NCBI GenBank assembly: GCA_026224805.1
Contig: JAMFRN010000008.1
Coordinates: 1 to 41,817, forward strand
DNA: 41,817 nucleotides
Direction of reading: 5' to 3'
Source: Nevskia soli
Lineage (GTDB): Bacteria; Pseudomonadota; Gammaproteobacteria; Nevskiales; Nevskiaceae
Shown here one piece after another: positions 22,892-29,893 of the stretch. Position 1 is the stretch's first letter. Each line of letters opens with the position of its first letter. Under the pieces are notes generated by a model. That model did no database searches. It was not told where the DNA came from and saw only the letters and a program-made list of their open reading frames with translations. A program made the translations under genes and the position numbers.

Positions 22892-23125
22892 ATGAAACCT
22901 CAAGTACCCCGCAAGTCGAAAGCTCGCACACTCGCGGACATGCACGGAGGCACCCTTGATGACTTCCTAGCCGAAGAGGGCATTCTGGAAGAGTGCACCG
23001 CAGCCGCTCTGGATGCGATTGCCTTCCGAACTGCCCAAGCGTCGGCGCGGTATAAAGAGTACGTTAGTTTGGCCGCAGATGAGACCGGCATACACAAGAT
23101 CCGCTTAGTTTCCGCTCACCGTTAG
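22892..23125 (+). CDS. Truncated antitoxin-like protein fragment
   Basis: The 77-residue product starts with an AGGA ribosome-binding site 6 bases before the ATG. Residues about 20-45 (GGTLDDFLAEEGILEECTAA) resemble the N-terminus of small XRE antitoxins in which DDFLxEEGxxEE is followed by a KRVLAWQ-type helix and a helix-turn-helix. Here that second half is absent and unrelated sequence runs to the stop. It overlaps the 3' end of the convergent lipoprotein gene by 21 bases. It is probably a remnant, possibly still expressed from the parDE transcript. Confidence 0.45.
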   Translation: MKPQVPRKSKARTLADMHGGTLDDFLAEEGILEECTAAALDAIAFRTAQASARYKEYVSLAADETGIHKIRLVSAHR

Positions 23126-24604
23126 CTTGAACACGGTGCCGCCTCCAGTCGCTCCGCCGCTGCCGGTAGCCCCATAAAAGCTGCCGTCGCTGGTTTGAAG
23201 TAGACCCGACGAAGATGCTTCATTGAAGGCGTAGAGCAAGGTTTCCACGCCGGCCGGTGTGATCTTAAAGACCGTACCGTAGCCCGTCCCCCCAAACCCT
23301 GTCCCATCACTATCCAGGCCGCCTTCTGACGTTGTGCCATAAAAATTGCCGTCGTTGCCCTGAATCAAGGTTGCTTCGGGGGCTTGGCCATCGCCGTGGC
23401 CACTGAAGGAGAAAAGTACCGTTTCGATACCGGAGGGCGTGATCTTAAAGACCGTGCCGGCATTAGCCGCCCCGCCAATCTCTGTTGTTCCATAGAAGTT
23501 GCCGTCGCTGCCCTGAATCAGGCCTGCAACAGGTTCAGCGCCATCGCTGTTGCCCCCGATAAAGGAGTAGAGCACCGTTTCCACTCCAGCAGGCGTGATT
23601 TTGAAGACGGTGCCGCCTTGGTACAGGCCCCCAAGGGTCGTTGTCCCATAGAAATTGCCGTCACTGCCCAGCACCAAGGCTGCAACGGGTTCGCTGCCAT
23701 CGCTGCTTCCCCCGGCAAACGAATACAGGACGGTTTCGGCACCGGAGGGCGTGATTAGAAAGACCGTGCCGACGCCGCCCTCGCCACCGGCTTGTGTTGT
23801 TCCATAGAAGTTGCCGTCGCTGCCCTGAATCAGGGCTGCAACAGGTTCAGTGCCATCGGGAGGGCTGGTTACCGTACTTGGGGTAAAGGCGTGAAGCACC
23901 GTTTCGAAACCGGCGGGTGTGATTTTGAAGACCGAGCCATCGCTGTACAGGCCCCCATATTCTGTCGTTCCATAGAAATTACCGTCGCTCCCCTGAATCA
24001 AGCCTGCATAAGGGCTTTGTCCGTCAACACCATTGCCAAAGGAGTGAAGCACCGTTTCAACGCCCGAGGGAGTGACCTTGAAGACCGTCCCCAAGCCCAC
24101 AAAATTGCCGGAGCCGATCGTTTGATTGCCGTATTGCCCTCCGTACACCGTTGTTCCATAAAAATTGCCGTCGCTGCTCCGAATCAAGGCTGCGGCAGGG
24201 ACATAGCCGTCGATGCTGCCCGAAGTGCCGCCGGTGAAGGAGTACACGATAGTTAGTGAGCCCCCGCTGCCGGACGAACTGCCTGACGAGCCGCTGGAAG
24301 AATTGCTGCCGGATGAGGAGGAGCTGCTGCCGGATGAGGAGGAGCTGCTGCCGGATGAGGAGGAGCTGCTGCTCGAACTAGCGCCAGACGAGGAGGAGCT
24401 GCTCGAAGACGATGAACTGCTGCTCGACGAGCTGCCGCCGGAGGACGAGCCGCCGCCGCACGCAGCCAGTCCCAACAAACCAAAGGTGCCGAACAAGACA
24501 ATCGCGAGCCACGGCGCTTGGCCTGTCCCCGATTCGCGGAAGTCCCTGGGATTCTTCGGGGGCGCCTGCGCCAGTTGCTCTTCCGCTGTTTCATTCGCCC
24601 ACAT
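23105..24604 (-). CDS. Poly-serine lipoprotein with seven TIGR03803-type repeats
   Basis: The ATG at 24604 has GGAGGA 7 bases upstream and gives 499 residues. A hydrophobic segment (WLAIVLFGTFGLLGLAACGGG) ends in a lipobox with Cys near residue 49, later than usual for a lipoprotein. A roughly 60-residue linker of almost pure Ser/Gly follows. Then come seven repeats of about 50 residues built on GSDGNFYGTT-x-GG and GTVFKITPAGVETVLYSF, as in the extracellular TIGR03803 family, likely forming a beta-propeller. No sorting signal is seen at the C-terminus (KLTVSGN). It is probably outer-membrane anchored; function unknown. Confidence 0.82.
   Translation of the reverse strand: MWANETAEEQLAQAPPKNPRDFRESGTGQAPWLAIVLFGTFGLLGLAACGGGSSSGGSSSSSSSSSSSSSSSSGASSSSSSSSSGSSSSSSGSSSSSSGSNSSSGSSGSSSGSGGSLTIVYSFTGGTSGSIDGYVPAAALIRSSDGNFYGTTVYGGQYGNQTIGSGNFVGLGTVFKVTPSGVETVLHSFGNGVDGQSPYAGLIQGSDGNFYGTTEYGGLYSDGSVFKITPAGFETVLHAFTPSTVTSPPDGTEPVAALIQGSDGNFYGTTQAGGEGGVGTVFLITPSGAETVLYSFAGGSSDGSEPVAALVLGSDGNFYGTTTLGGLYQGGTVFKITPAGVETVLYSFIGGNSDGAEPVAGLIQGSDGNFYGTTEIGGAANAGTVFKITPSGIETVLFSFSGHGDGQAPEATLIQGNDGNFYGTTSEGGLDSDGTGFGGTGYGTVFKITPAGVETLLYAFNEASSSGLLQTSDGSFYGATGSGGATGGGTVFKLTVSGN
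24305..24367. repeat. Three perfect 21-bp tandem repeats in serine linker
   Basis: The unit GCTGCCGGATGAGGAGGAGC plus one T occurs three times without change (24305-24325, 24326-24346, 24347-24367) inside the lipoprotein linker. Each unit encodes seven residues (six Ser and one Gly). It is in frame, so copy-number change by slippage would lengthen or shorten the linker without breaking the gene. Confidence 0.85.
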
Positions 24605-24672
24605 TGCCAAGTCCTCCGCGTGGAGCTGCATCATGGCCAGCACACCTCACTCGACAGCAGTAGACCACAAAA

Positions 24673-24763
24673 TGGCGGAGAGGGAAGGATTCGAACCCTC
24701 CTGGCGGGATGAGCCGTCAGCGGTTTTCAAGACCGCTGCAATAGACCGCTCTGCCACTTATCC
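24673..24763 (-). tRNA. tRNA-Ser (anticodon UGA)
   Basis: The minus strand folds as a class II tRNA. It has D-stem GCA/TGC, anticodon stem GCGGT/ACCGC with loop CTTGAAA (anticodon TGA), a long variable arm, T-stem GAGGG/CCTTC with loop TTCGAAT, discriminator G and encoded CCA. The acceptor stem is imperfect: GGATAAG against CCTCTCC leaves T4-C69 and A6-C67 unpaired. TAGACCAC occurs as a direct repeat at 24661-24668 and 24773-24780 around it. It is probably functional or recently decayed; it may have been an integration target. Confidence 0.85.
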
Positions 24764-24780
24764 GGAGGAGCATAGACCAC

Positions 24781-25072
24781 GCCATTTCATTTCAGATTGC
24801 ACGGCGCGAGCCGTTCGGAGCGACGAAAAGGCTCTAAAAAAAACAGCCGACATCCGTCGATTAGGTGGCAGAGACGACACACTGTGGCTTCAGCCTCCGG
24901 CCCACGTCTGGAGTAGCCGGGTCGGATGCGATGCTTCCTGGCAATCTCGCTATCGCTATATGGGGCGTCGAGGCGGATTTGCGAGCAATCTCGGAAATCT
25001 GCGTGGGAGAGCGCTAAGTGGCCTGTATCGTGCTCAGTGTAGCCGAGGTAAGTACATACAAATCGCGAAGGC
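24781..25072. other. Intergenic region without recognisable gene
   Basis: Between the tRNA and the exosortase promoter I find no frame with convincing codon use. GAGCC (24809-24813) and GGCTC (24831-24835) form a weak stem followed by a run of A, which is the wrong orientation for a terminator on either strand. The DNA is less GC-biased than the flanking core genes. Confidence 0.4.
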
Positions 25073-25101
25073 TTTTCGAGCCTGCATCAAATCGATATAA
25101 A
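25073..25101 (+). promoter_or_regulatory. Possible exosortase promoter
   Basis: TTTTCG (25073-25078) and TATAAA (25096-25101) are spaced by 17 bases. The -10 box is good and the -35 box weak. The transcript would have a leader of about 65 bases before the GTG start at 25173. Confidence 0.35.
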
Positions 25102-25172
25102 CGCCGTGGTGATGAGTTATTCTAAACATGCAGCCGCGAGGCATGCAGTTCAGGCGAACGGAGGTTCGAACA

Positions 25173-26144
25173 GTGAGCGGGGGGGCGGCGATGAGTGCGA
25201 CTGGAGTCGGGGTAGGCCAGAAAGTTGCCGCCAGCGACGGGCGGATGGTTCCGCCTGACGGTGTGGTGGTCACTAAGACACAGCTCATCCTCGCGCTGGG
25301 CGTCACCTTGTTGGGCATGCTCGCCTTTGCCGATCCGCTGATTGAACTGGCGGGCCTGTGGATGAATGATGGCTTGCGCTCCATCGGAATCCTGGTGCTG
25401 CCAGTAAGCGCCTGGCTGGCGTTCCGCGCTTGGCGCTGGAGCGACTGGCAGTCAGGCGGCAGTTGGTGGGGGGTGATTCTCCTCGCCGCTGCACTGGCTG
25501 CGGCCCGCTTCGACACTACAATGTTTCCGGCTTGGCGCCTCGATGGCGGTGGCATCGTCAATTTCCTGCCGGTCGGCTTCAGGCTGTTGCTCTATGTAGT
25601 GGGCGCGGTAATCTTCTTCGGCGGCACGGCGCCGCTACGGCGCGCCCTATTTCCGCTGTTGCTGATCTTGCTCATCAATCCCTGCCCTCGTTTCATGGAT
25701 TCGCTGCTGGACCAACCTCTTCAGAATGCCGGCGCGCGCGTTGCGCGCGGCTTTGCTGAGCTGCTGGGGGTGCCGCTGGACGGCGATCTTCTGCACCTGA
25801 TGTTTACGCCCGCTAATGGCGTGTTCATTGCGCCCGGCTGCGACGGATTGCGTGGCGCCGTCACCCTCGGGTTCGCCACCCTGGTCGCGGGACACCTGTA
25901 CCGGCTGCGCCCTTGGGTGCATGTCGGCTATGTATTGGCCGCGGTGCTGACGGCCTACCTGCTCAACTTCGTGCGATTGTGCGTGGTGGTGGCCTACACT
26001 GGGCTGGCGGCGCATGTGTCGCCAAGCTGGTTCGGTCATGGCGAAGCCTTCGATTATTTCGAAGGCGGAATTCTGTTTCTGCTAGTGGCCGGCCTATTCC
26101 TAAACTGGCCACGCCGGCATCCGCAGCTATGTACGCCAAAATAA
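25173..26144 (+). CDS. Exosortase-family transpeptidase
   Basis: This is a polytopic inner-membrane cysteine enzyme of the exosortase (Xrt/EpsH) family, which cleaves C-terminal sorting tags such as PEP-CTERM. The GTG at 25173 follows GGAGG by 8 bases and gives 323 residues with about eight hydrophobic segments. The active-site elements are present: Cys in FIAPGCDGLRGA, Arg in LLNFVRLCVVV, and a following His in SWFGHGEAFDYFEGG. The next gene overlaps by 16 bases and is an EpsI-like partner. The variant (XrtA, XrtH, XrtJ and so on) cannot be fixed by eye. No tagged substrate gene lies in the window. Confidence 0.86.
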   Translation: MSGGAAMSATGVGVGQKVAASDGRMVPPDGVVVTKTQLILALGVTLLGMLAFADPLIELAGLWMNDGLRSIGILVLPVSAWLAFRAWRWSDWQSGGSWWGVILLAAALAAARFDTTMFPAWRLDGGGIVNFLPVGFRLLLYVVGAVIFFGGTAPLRRALFPLLLILLINPCPRFMDSLLDQPLQNAGARVARGFAELLGVPLDGDLLHLMFTPANGVFIAPGCDGLRGAVTLGFATLVAGHLYRLRPWVHVGYVLAAVLTAYLLNFVRLCVVVAYTGLAAHVSPSWFGHGEAFDYFEGGILFLLVAGLFLNWPRRHPQLCTPK

Positions 26145-26824
26145 TCTCGCTTGGTGTGGTTGCCTCGCTGTATGTTGCCGAGGCCGGCCATCGATGGCTG
26201 GTGCGGGATACGTTTACCGATACCACGCCCAGGATGGTTCTGGTGCCTAAGGCTGTCGGCGACTGGCGGCAGACTACACAATGGCTTTACCCCTCCGGCC
26301 TAGTGCAGTTCCAGGAATACGCCCAGTATGAGTATCAAGACCTGTTAGTGACGATGTCGTTCGATCACCATCGGACCAACCCGCACAACGCAGTCAACTG
26401 TTTTCTTGGCAGAGGAGAGCGGCTGGAGTCTTCCGTGGTGCGTAGCCTCAAGACACATGATGGGAGCGCGCGCTTCAACATAGCGCATTTCGCCAATGAC
26501 GGCGCGCTCAATGTGGTGGCGGTAAGTCAATGCCTGGCGCAAGGCTGCATAGAGAACCCGCCGCCGCCGGCCTGGGCAGATTTGCTCCACCTTTCCTACT
26601 GGAAGGAGTCGCTCTTCGCGCCCCGCTACAGTGCCATTCCGGTGAGTATTACCATTGGCAGCAGCACGGCCCAAGCGCAGCAGCCGTCTTATTCGGCGAT
26701 GGAGCAGACGTTGGTGGGTTTCATCGCAAACCTGGACATGAATCCTGTGCGTCGTCAGGCACAGATTGAAGCCGGGGTGAAGAGTGGGATGATCAATTCG
26801 AGCGCCATTGTTGAGCAGCAATAG
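26129..26824 (+). CDS. EpsI-like exosortase-associated protein
   Basis: The 231-residue protein begins with one membrane anchor (KIISLGVVASLYVAEAGHRW). A periplasmic domain follows with MVLVPKAVGDWRQ, LLVTMSFDHHRTNPHNAVNCFLGRGERL and VVAVSQCLAQGCI. The layout (anchor, xxGDWR, then a NCFxGxG segment) resembles EpsI/DUF3485 proteins that accompany exosortases and support extracellular polysaccharide or sorting functions. Two conserved-looking cysteines (CLAQGC) could form a disulfide. Overlap with the exosortase gene supports a shared function. Similarity to EpsI is judged by pattern only. Confidence 0.6.
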   Translation: MYAKIISLGVVASLYVAEAGHRWLVRDTFTDTTPRMVLVPKAVGDWRQTTQWLYPSGLVQFQEYAQYEYQDLLVTMSFDHHRTNPHNAVNCFLGRGERLESSVVRSLKTHDGSARFNIAHFANDGALNVVAVSQCLAQGCIENPPPPAWADLLHLSYWKESLFAPRYSAIPVSITIGSSTAQAQQPSYSAMEQTLVGFIANLDMNPVRRQAQIEAGVKSGMINSSAIVEQQ

Positions 26825-26993
26825 CGAAACAAAAAAATCTTAACGCATGGTCTGCGAAACTTTTGAGGACGCGTTCGAACAAATTCGGACATATCGATGG
26901 TGGTACTTAGAAGTGGTCCCGCCGAATCGGACAGCCGGATAAGTGAAGTTCTGCTTTAATCATGGGGCGCGGCAAGCGCCAAAGGAAGAGCAG

Positions 26994-27299
26994 ATGAGAA
27001 GGCCCAGAAGGAATCACACGGCGGCATTCAAGGCCAAGGTAGCGGTGGCCGCGGTCAAAGGCGAGAAGACCCTGATCGAGCTGGCCGAGCAGTTCGACGT
27101 GCACCCCAATCAGATCACCCAGTGGAAGGCGCAGCTGCTGGAGCGCGCCACGGAGTCGTTTTCGACGCCGGCGGAGCGCGCCCAGACCCAGGGCCCCAGC
27201 GTCAAAGACCTGGAAGCCAAGATCGGGCAGCTGACCATGGAGAACGATTTTTTAGAACGCGCGCTCGATCGGGTCCACGGTCCGAGCGCCAAGCGATGA
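26994..27299 (+). CDS. IS3-family transposase OrfA
   Basis: The 101-residue protein has the IS3 OrfA helix-turn-helix (RRPRRNHTAAFKAKVAVAAV, then TLIELAEQFDVHPNQITQWKAQLLE) and a leucine-zipper C-terminus (VKDLEAKIGQLTMENDFLERAL). It binds the element's inverted repeats and regulates transposition. The ATG at 26994 follows AAGGA. The stop at 27297 overlaps the orfB ATG (ATGA), and a slippery TTTTTTA lies 45 bases before the stop. Confidence 0.94.
   Translation: MRRPRRNHTAAFKAKVAVAAVKGEKTLIELAEQFDVHPNQITQWKAQLLERATESFSTPAERAQTQGPSVKDLEAKIGQLTMENDFLERALDRVHGPSAKR
27248..27254 (+). promoter_or_regulatory. Slippery heptamer T-TTT-TTA for -1 frameshift
   Basis: In the orfA frame the codons read GAT TTT TTA. 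Slipping back one base continues as AGA ACG CGC and enters the orfB frame without a stop, giving an OrfAB fusion, the active transposase of IS3 elements. The orfB ATG at 27296 lies downstream and could also give OrfB alone. Confidence 0.8.
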
Positions 27300-28123
27300 T
27301 CGACCGCTCGGACAAACTGCCGGTGACCCGGCAATGCCAGATCCTGGCGCTGTCGCGCTCTTCGGCGTACTACACCCGCAAGCCGGTCCCGGAGTCCGAC
27401 TTGGCGCTGATGCGGCGGATCGACGAGCTGCATCTGGACTTCCCGTTCGCCGGCAGCCGCATGCTGCGCGATCTGCTGCGTCTGGAAGGCCACACGGCCG
27501 GGCGTAAGCGGATAGCCCGCCTGATGCGCCAGATGGGCATCGAGGCGCTCTATCGCAAGCGCAACACCAGCCGGCGGCACCCAGGGCATGCCGTGTTTCC
27601 CTACCTGCTGCGGGGCTTGGCGATCACCCGGCCGAACCAGGTCTGGGCCATGGACATCACGTATCTGCCAATGAAGCGCGGCTTCGTTTACCTGGCTGTG
27701 GTGCTGGACTGGGCGACCCGCAGAGTCCTGTCGTTCCGGCTCTCCAACACCCTGACCGCGGACTTCTGCGTCGAGGCGGTCGAAGAGGCGATCGCCCGCC
27801 ACGGCGTCCCGGAGATCTTCAATACCGACCAGGGCAGTCAATTCACCAGCAGCGAGTTCGTCATCTGCCTGCAGCGCCACGGCATCCGCCTGAGCATGGA
27901 CGGCAAGGGTTGCTGGCGCGACAACGTCTTCGTCGAGCGCCTCTGGAAGACCATCAAATATGAAGAGGTCTACCTGCACGCCTACGACTCCGTCACCGAA
28001 GCCCGGCAGGCACTGAGTCGCTACATCACGTTCTACAACTCGCGGCGGCCGCACTCTGCTCTTGACGGGCAGACCCCGGACACCGTGTACTTCACCCAGC
28101 AGCCAATGACCTTGGCTGCTTAA
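27296..28123 (+). CDS. IS3-family transposase OrfB (DDE integrase)
   Basis: The 275-residue protein has the helix region ending in CQILALSRSSAYYTRKP, the HTH_21-like segment SRMLRDLLRLEGHTAGRKRIARLMRQMGIEALY, and an rve integrase core. The core shows the DDE residues: MDITYLPM, NTDQGSQFTS and VERLWKTIKYEEVYLHAYDS with its conserved lysine. YITFYNSRRPHSALDGQTPD closes the domain. It is full length and intact. It is normally produced as an OrfAB fusion by frameshifting. Confidence 0.95.
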   Translation: MIDRSDKLPVTRQCQILALSRSSAYYTRKPVPESDLALMRRIDELHLDFPFAGSRMLRDLLRLEGHTAGRKRIARLMRQMGIEALYRKRNTSRRHPGHAVFPYLLRGLAITRPNQVWAMDITYLPMKRGFVYLAVVLDWATRRVLSFRLSNTLTADFCVEAVEEAIARHGVPEIFNTDQGSQFTSSEFVICLQRHGIRLSMDGKGCWRDNVFVERLWKTIKYEEVYLHAYDSVTEARQALSRYITFYNSRRPHSALDGQTPDTVYFTQQPMTLAA

Positions 28124-28255
28124 CCCGGCAGAACATCACTTATAAAACCGGAAACACTGTCCGACCGGGCGGGACCACTTCTCTTGGCATGACCGAGTCG
28201 CCAACTTCAGCACTATTTATATTATAGGTAATGCAGTACACGGCGGCGGCTGTAC

Positions 28256-28431
28256 AAGTGCGCGGTCGCTTCGGCGATGGGACGGCTGATGCGTCGTTGC
28301 TGACCTGATCGGCGACGGCGGAGGGTTTCTCGCGATCTCGCGCGAGCTGCAGGATGGTCTTGACGAAGTTGACGCCGTGCGCGCCACAAAACCAGTTGAT
28401 TCTGATCCTGGCCAGTGAGGCTGGCGCCGCC
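28256..28431 (-). pseudogene. Decayed partial copy of rfbD (internal fragment)
   Basis: This stretch aligns almost without gaps to the inside of the neighbouring rfbD. GCGCGGTCGCTTCGGCGATG is identical at 28260 and 28740, and GTCTTGACGAAGTTG recurs at 28357 and 28838, giving a constant offset of about 480 bases. On the minus strand it still reads GAHGVNFVKTILQLARDR and VADQVSNDAS, parallel to rfbD GPHGANFVKTILRLARER and VADQIGAPTS. It has no start, stop context or C-terminus. It abuts the rfbD stop on one side and the island with the IS element on the other. Confidence 0.85.
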
Positions 28432-29337
28432 TCAAGCGCGCAGGATTTCCCCGAAGCGCAGTTCGAAATCGTCGCGCCACTGCGGCAGGCGCAGGCCGAA
28501 GCTGCGCGCGATCTTGCCGCAGTCCAGGCGCGAATTCGCCGGCCGCTGCGCCGGTGTCGGATAGGCTGAAGCAGGAATCGGCAGGATCTCGCGGCAGCGT
28601 ACCGCCTGCGCATCGACGCCGCGCAGGCGTTCGACGATGGCACAGGCGAACTCATACCAGCTGGCCTCGCCGGCGCTTTGCAGATGATAGATACCGCCGA
28701 GCGCATCCTCGCCATCGTCCGGAAGCTGCCGGATCAGTTGCGCGGTCGCTTCGGCGATGAGAGGGCTTGAAGTGGGGGCGCCGATCTGGTCGGCGACGAT
28801 GGAGAGCGTCACGCGTTCCCGCGCCAGGCGCAGGATAGTCTTGACGAAGTTGGCACCGTGCGGACCATAGACCCAGCTGGTTCTGAGAATGAGATGGGCG
28901 CCGCCCACCGCTGCGATGGCTTCCTCGCCCGCCAGCTTGGAACGACCGTAGACATTCATCGGCGCGGTCGGATCGGTTTCCAGGTAGGCGCCTTGCGGAC
29001 GATCCCCGGCAAAGACGTAGTCGGTCGAATAATGGATCAGCCAGGCGCCCAGGGCCGCCGCTTCCTGCGCCAGTACACCGGGCGCACGCGCATTGATGGC
29101 GAAGGCCAGATTCGGCTCGCTCTCGGCCTTGTCCACCGCGGTGTAAGCGGCCGCGTTGACGATGAGACCGGGACGCAGCCGCCGCACCAGGGCACGGATG
29201 GCGGACTCGTCCGTGAGGTCGAGCGCGGCGCGGTCGGTGGAGATCACTTCCCCCAGCGGCGCCAGCGTCCGCTTCAATTCATGCCCGACCTGGCCGTTGC
29301 CGCCGATCAGCAGAATCCTGGTGTGATCGGTCGCCAT
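28432..29337 (-). CDS. rfbD: dTDP-4-dehydrorhamnose reductase RmlD
   Basis: RmlD catalyses the last step of dTDP-L-rhamnose synthesis, NAD(P)H reduction of dTDP-6-deoxy-L-lyxo-4-hexulose. The 301-residue protein is a short-chain dehydrogenase with the RILLIGGNGQVGHELKR Rossmann motif, NAAAYTAVDKAESEP, the catalytic YSTDYVFAGD with YGRSKLAGEE (Tyr/Lys pair), RTSWVYGPHGANFVKTIL and ADQIGAPTS. It overlaps the rfbC stop by one base (TGATG). It is the last gene of rfbBACD, and a decayed copy of its middle lies directly after its stop. Confidence 0.95.
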   Translation of the reverse strand: MATDHTRILLIGGNGQVGHELKRTLAPLGEVISTDRAALDLTDESAIRALVRRLRPGLIVNAAAYTAVDKAESEPNLAFAINARAPGVLAQEAAALGAWLIHYSTDYVFAGDRPQGAYLETDPTAPMNVYGRSKLAGEEAIAAVGGAHLILRTSWVYGPHGANFVKTILRLARERVTLSIVADQIGAPTSSPLIAEATAQLIRQLPDDGEDALGGIYHLQSAGEASWYEFACAIVERLRGVDAQAVRCREILPIPASAYPTPAQRPANSRLDCGKIARSFGLRLPQWRDDFELRFGEILRA

Positions 29338-29882
29338 CAGGTAAACAGCTCGGCATCGCGTAACAGCAAGCCAGCCGCATCCTTTTTCGCCAGCACCGGC
29401 TCGATGTCGATCGGCCAGCGGATGCCGACCTGCGGATCGTTCCAGATGATGCTGCGCTCATGCGCCGGGGCGTAGTAATCGGTGGTCTTGTAGAGAAATT
29501 CCGCGGAGTCGGACAGCGTCAGGAAGCCATGCGCAAAACCGGGTGGCACCCACAACATGTGCTTGTTCTCGCCGGACAGCTCGACGCCGTTCCAGCGGCC
29601 GAAGGTCGGCGAGGAACGGCGCAGGTCCACCGCCACGTCGAATACCCGCCCCTGCACCACCCGCACCAGTTTTCCCTGCGCCTGCTGAATCTGGTAATGC
29701 AGACCGCGCAGCACGCCGCGGCTGGAGCGCGAATGATTGTCCTGCACGAAGTCGGGATCGACGCCGGTACCCTGGGCAAACAGCTTGCGGTTAAAACTCT
29801 CGTAGAAGAAGCCACGGTCGTCGCCGAACAGTTTCGGCTCGATCAGCACCAGGTCGGGTATTTCCAGGCGGGTGAAGTTCAT
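29337..29882 (-). CDS. rfbC: dTDP-4-dehydrorhamnose 3,5-epimerase RmlC
   Basis: RmlC epimerises C3 and C5 of dTDP-4-keto-6-deoxyglucose. The 181-residue cupin has IPDLVLIEPKLFGDDRGFFYESFN, FVQDNHSRSSRGVLRGLHYQ (catalytic His), GKLVRVVQGRVFDVAVDLRRSSPTFGRW, MLWVPPGFAHGF and TTDYYAPAHERSIIWNDP (with the Tyr and Asp). Length is typical. It sits between rfbA (11 bases) and rfbD (1-base overlap). Confidence 0.96.
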   Translation of the reverse strand: MNFTRLEIPDLVLIEPKLFGDDRGFFYESFNRKLFAQGTGVDPDFVQDNHSRSSRGVLRGLHYQIQQAQGKLVRVVQGRVFDVAVDLRRSSPTFGRWNGVELSGENKHMLWVPPGFAHGFLTLSDSAEFLYKTTDYYAPAHERSIIWNDPQVGIRWPIDIEPVLAKKDAAGLLLRDAELFT

Positions 29883-29893
29883 GATTTAAGGAT

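Larger units (their letters stand above)
26909..28182 (+). mobile_element. IS3-family insertion sequence, intact
   Basis: The 1274-bp element is bounded by perfect 15-bp inverted repeats AGAAGTGGTCCCGCC (26909-26923 and complement at 28168-28182), with partial matches continuing inward (TCGGACAG, TAAGTGA, TTCTGC). The sequence CTT flanks both ends (26906-26908 and 28183-28185), a 3-bp target duplication typical of IS3 elements. It carries orfA and orfB with a -1 frameshift site. Intact ends, genes and duplication point to a recent, active insertion. Confidence 0.93.

Noticed and set aside
24809-24844. GAGCC/GGCTC stem followed by a run of A
   Set aside because: The homopolymer is on the wrong side for an intrinsic terminator on either strand, and the loop is long.
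24213-25100. Plus-strand frame with repeated acidic LLPDEEE units opposite the lipoprotein
   Set aside because: It is the complement of the poly-serine linker and runs on through the tRNA gene. The minus-strand frame has a good ribosome-binding site, lipobox and family repeats.
28140-28715. 191-codon minus-strand open frame joining the rfbD fragment to the end of rfbD
   Set aside because: In its 5' two-thirds it is out of frame with the real rfbD; only the stretch beyond the rfbD stop has meaning, as a decayed copy.
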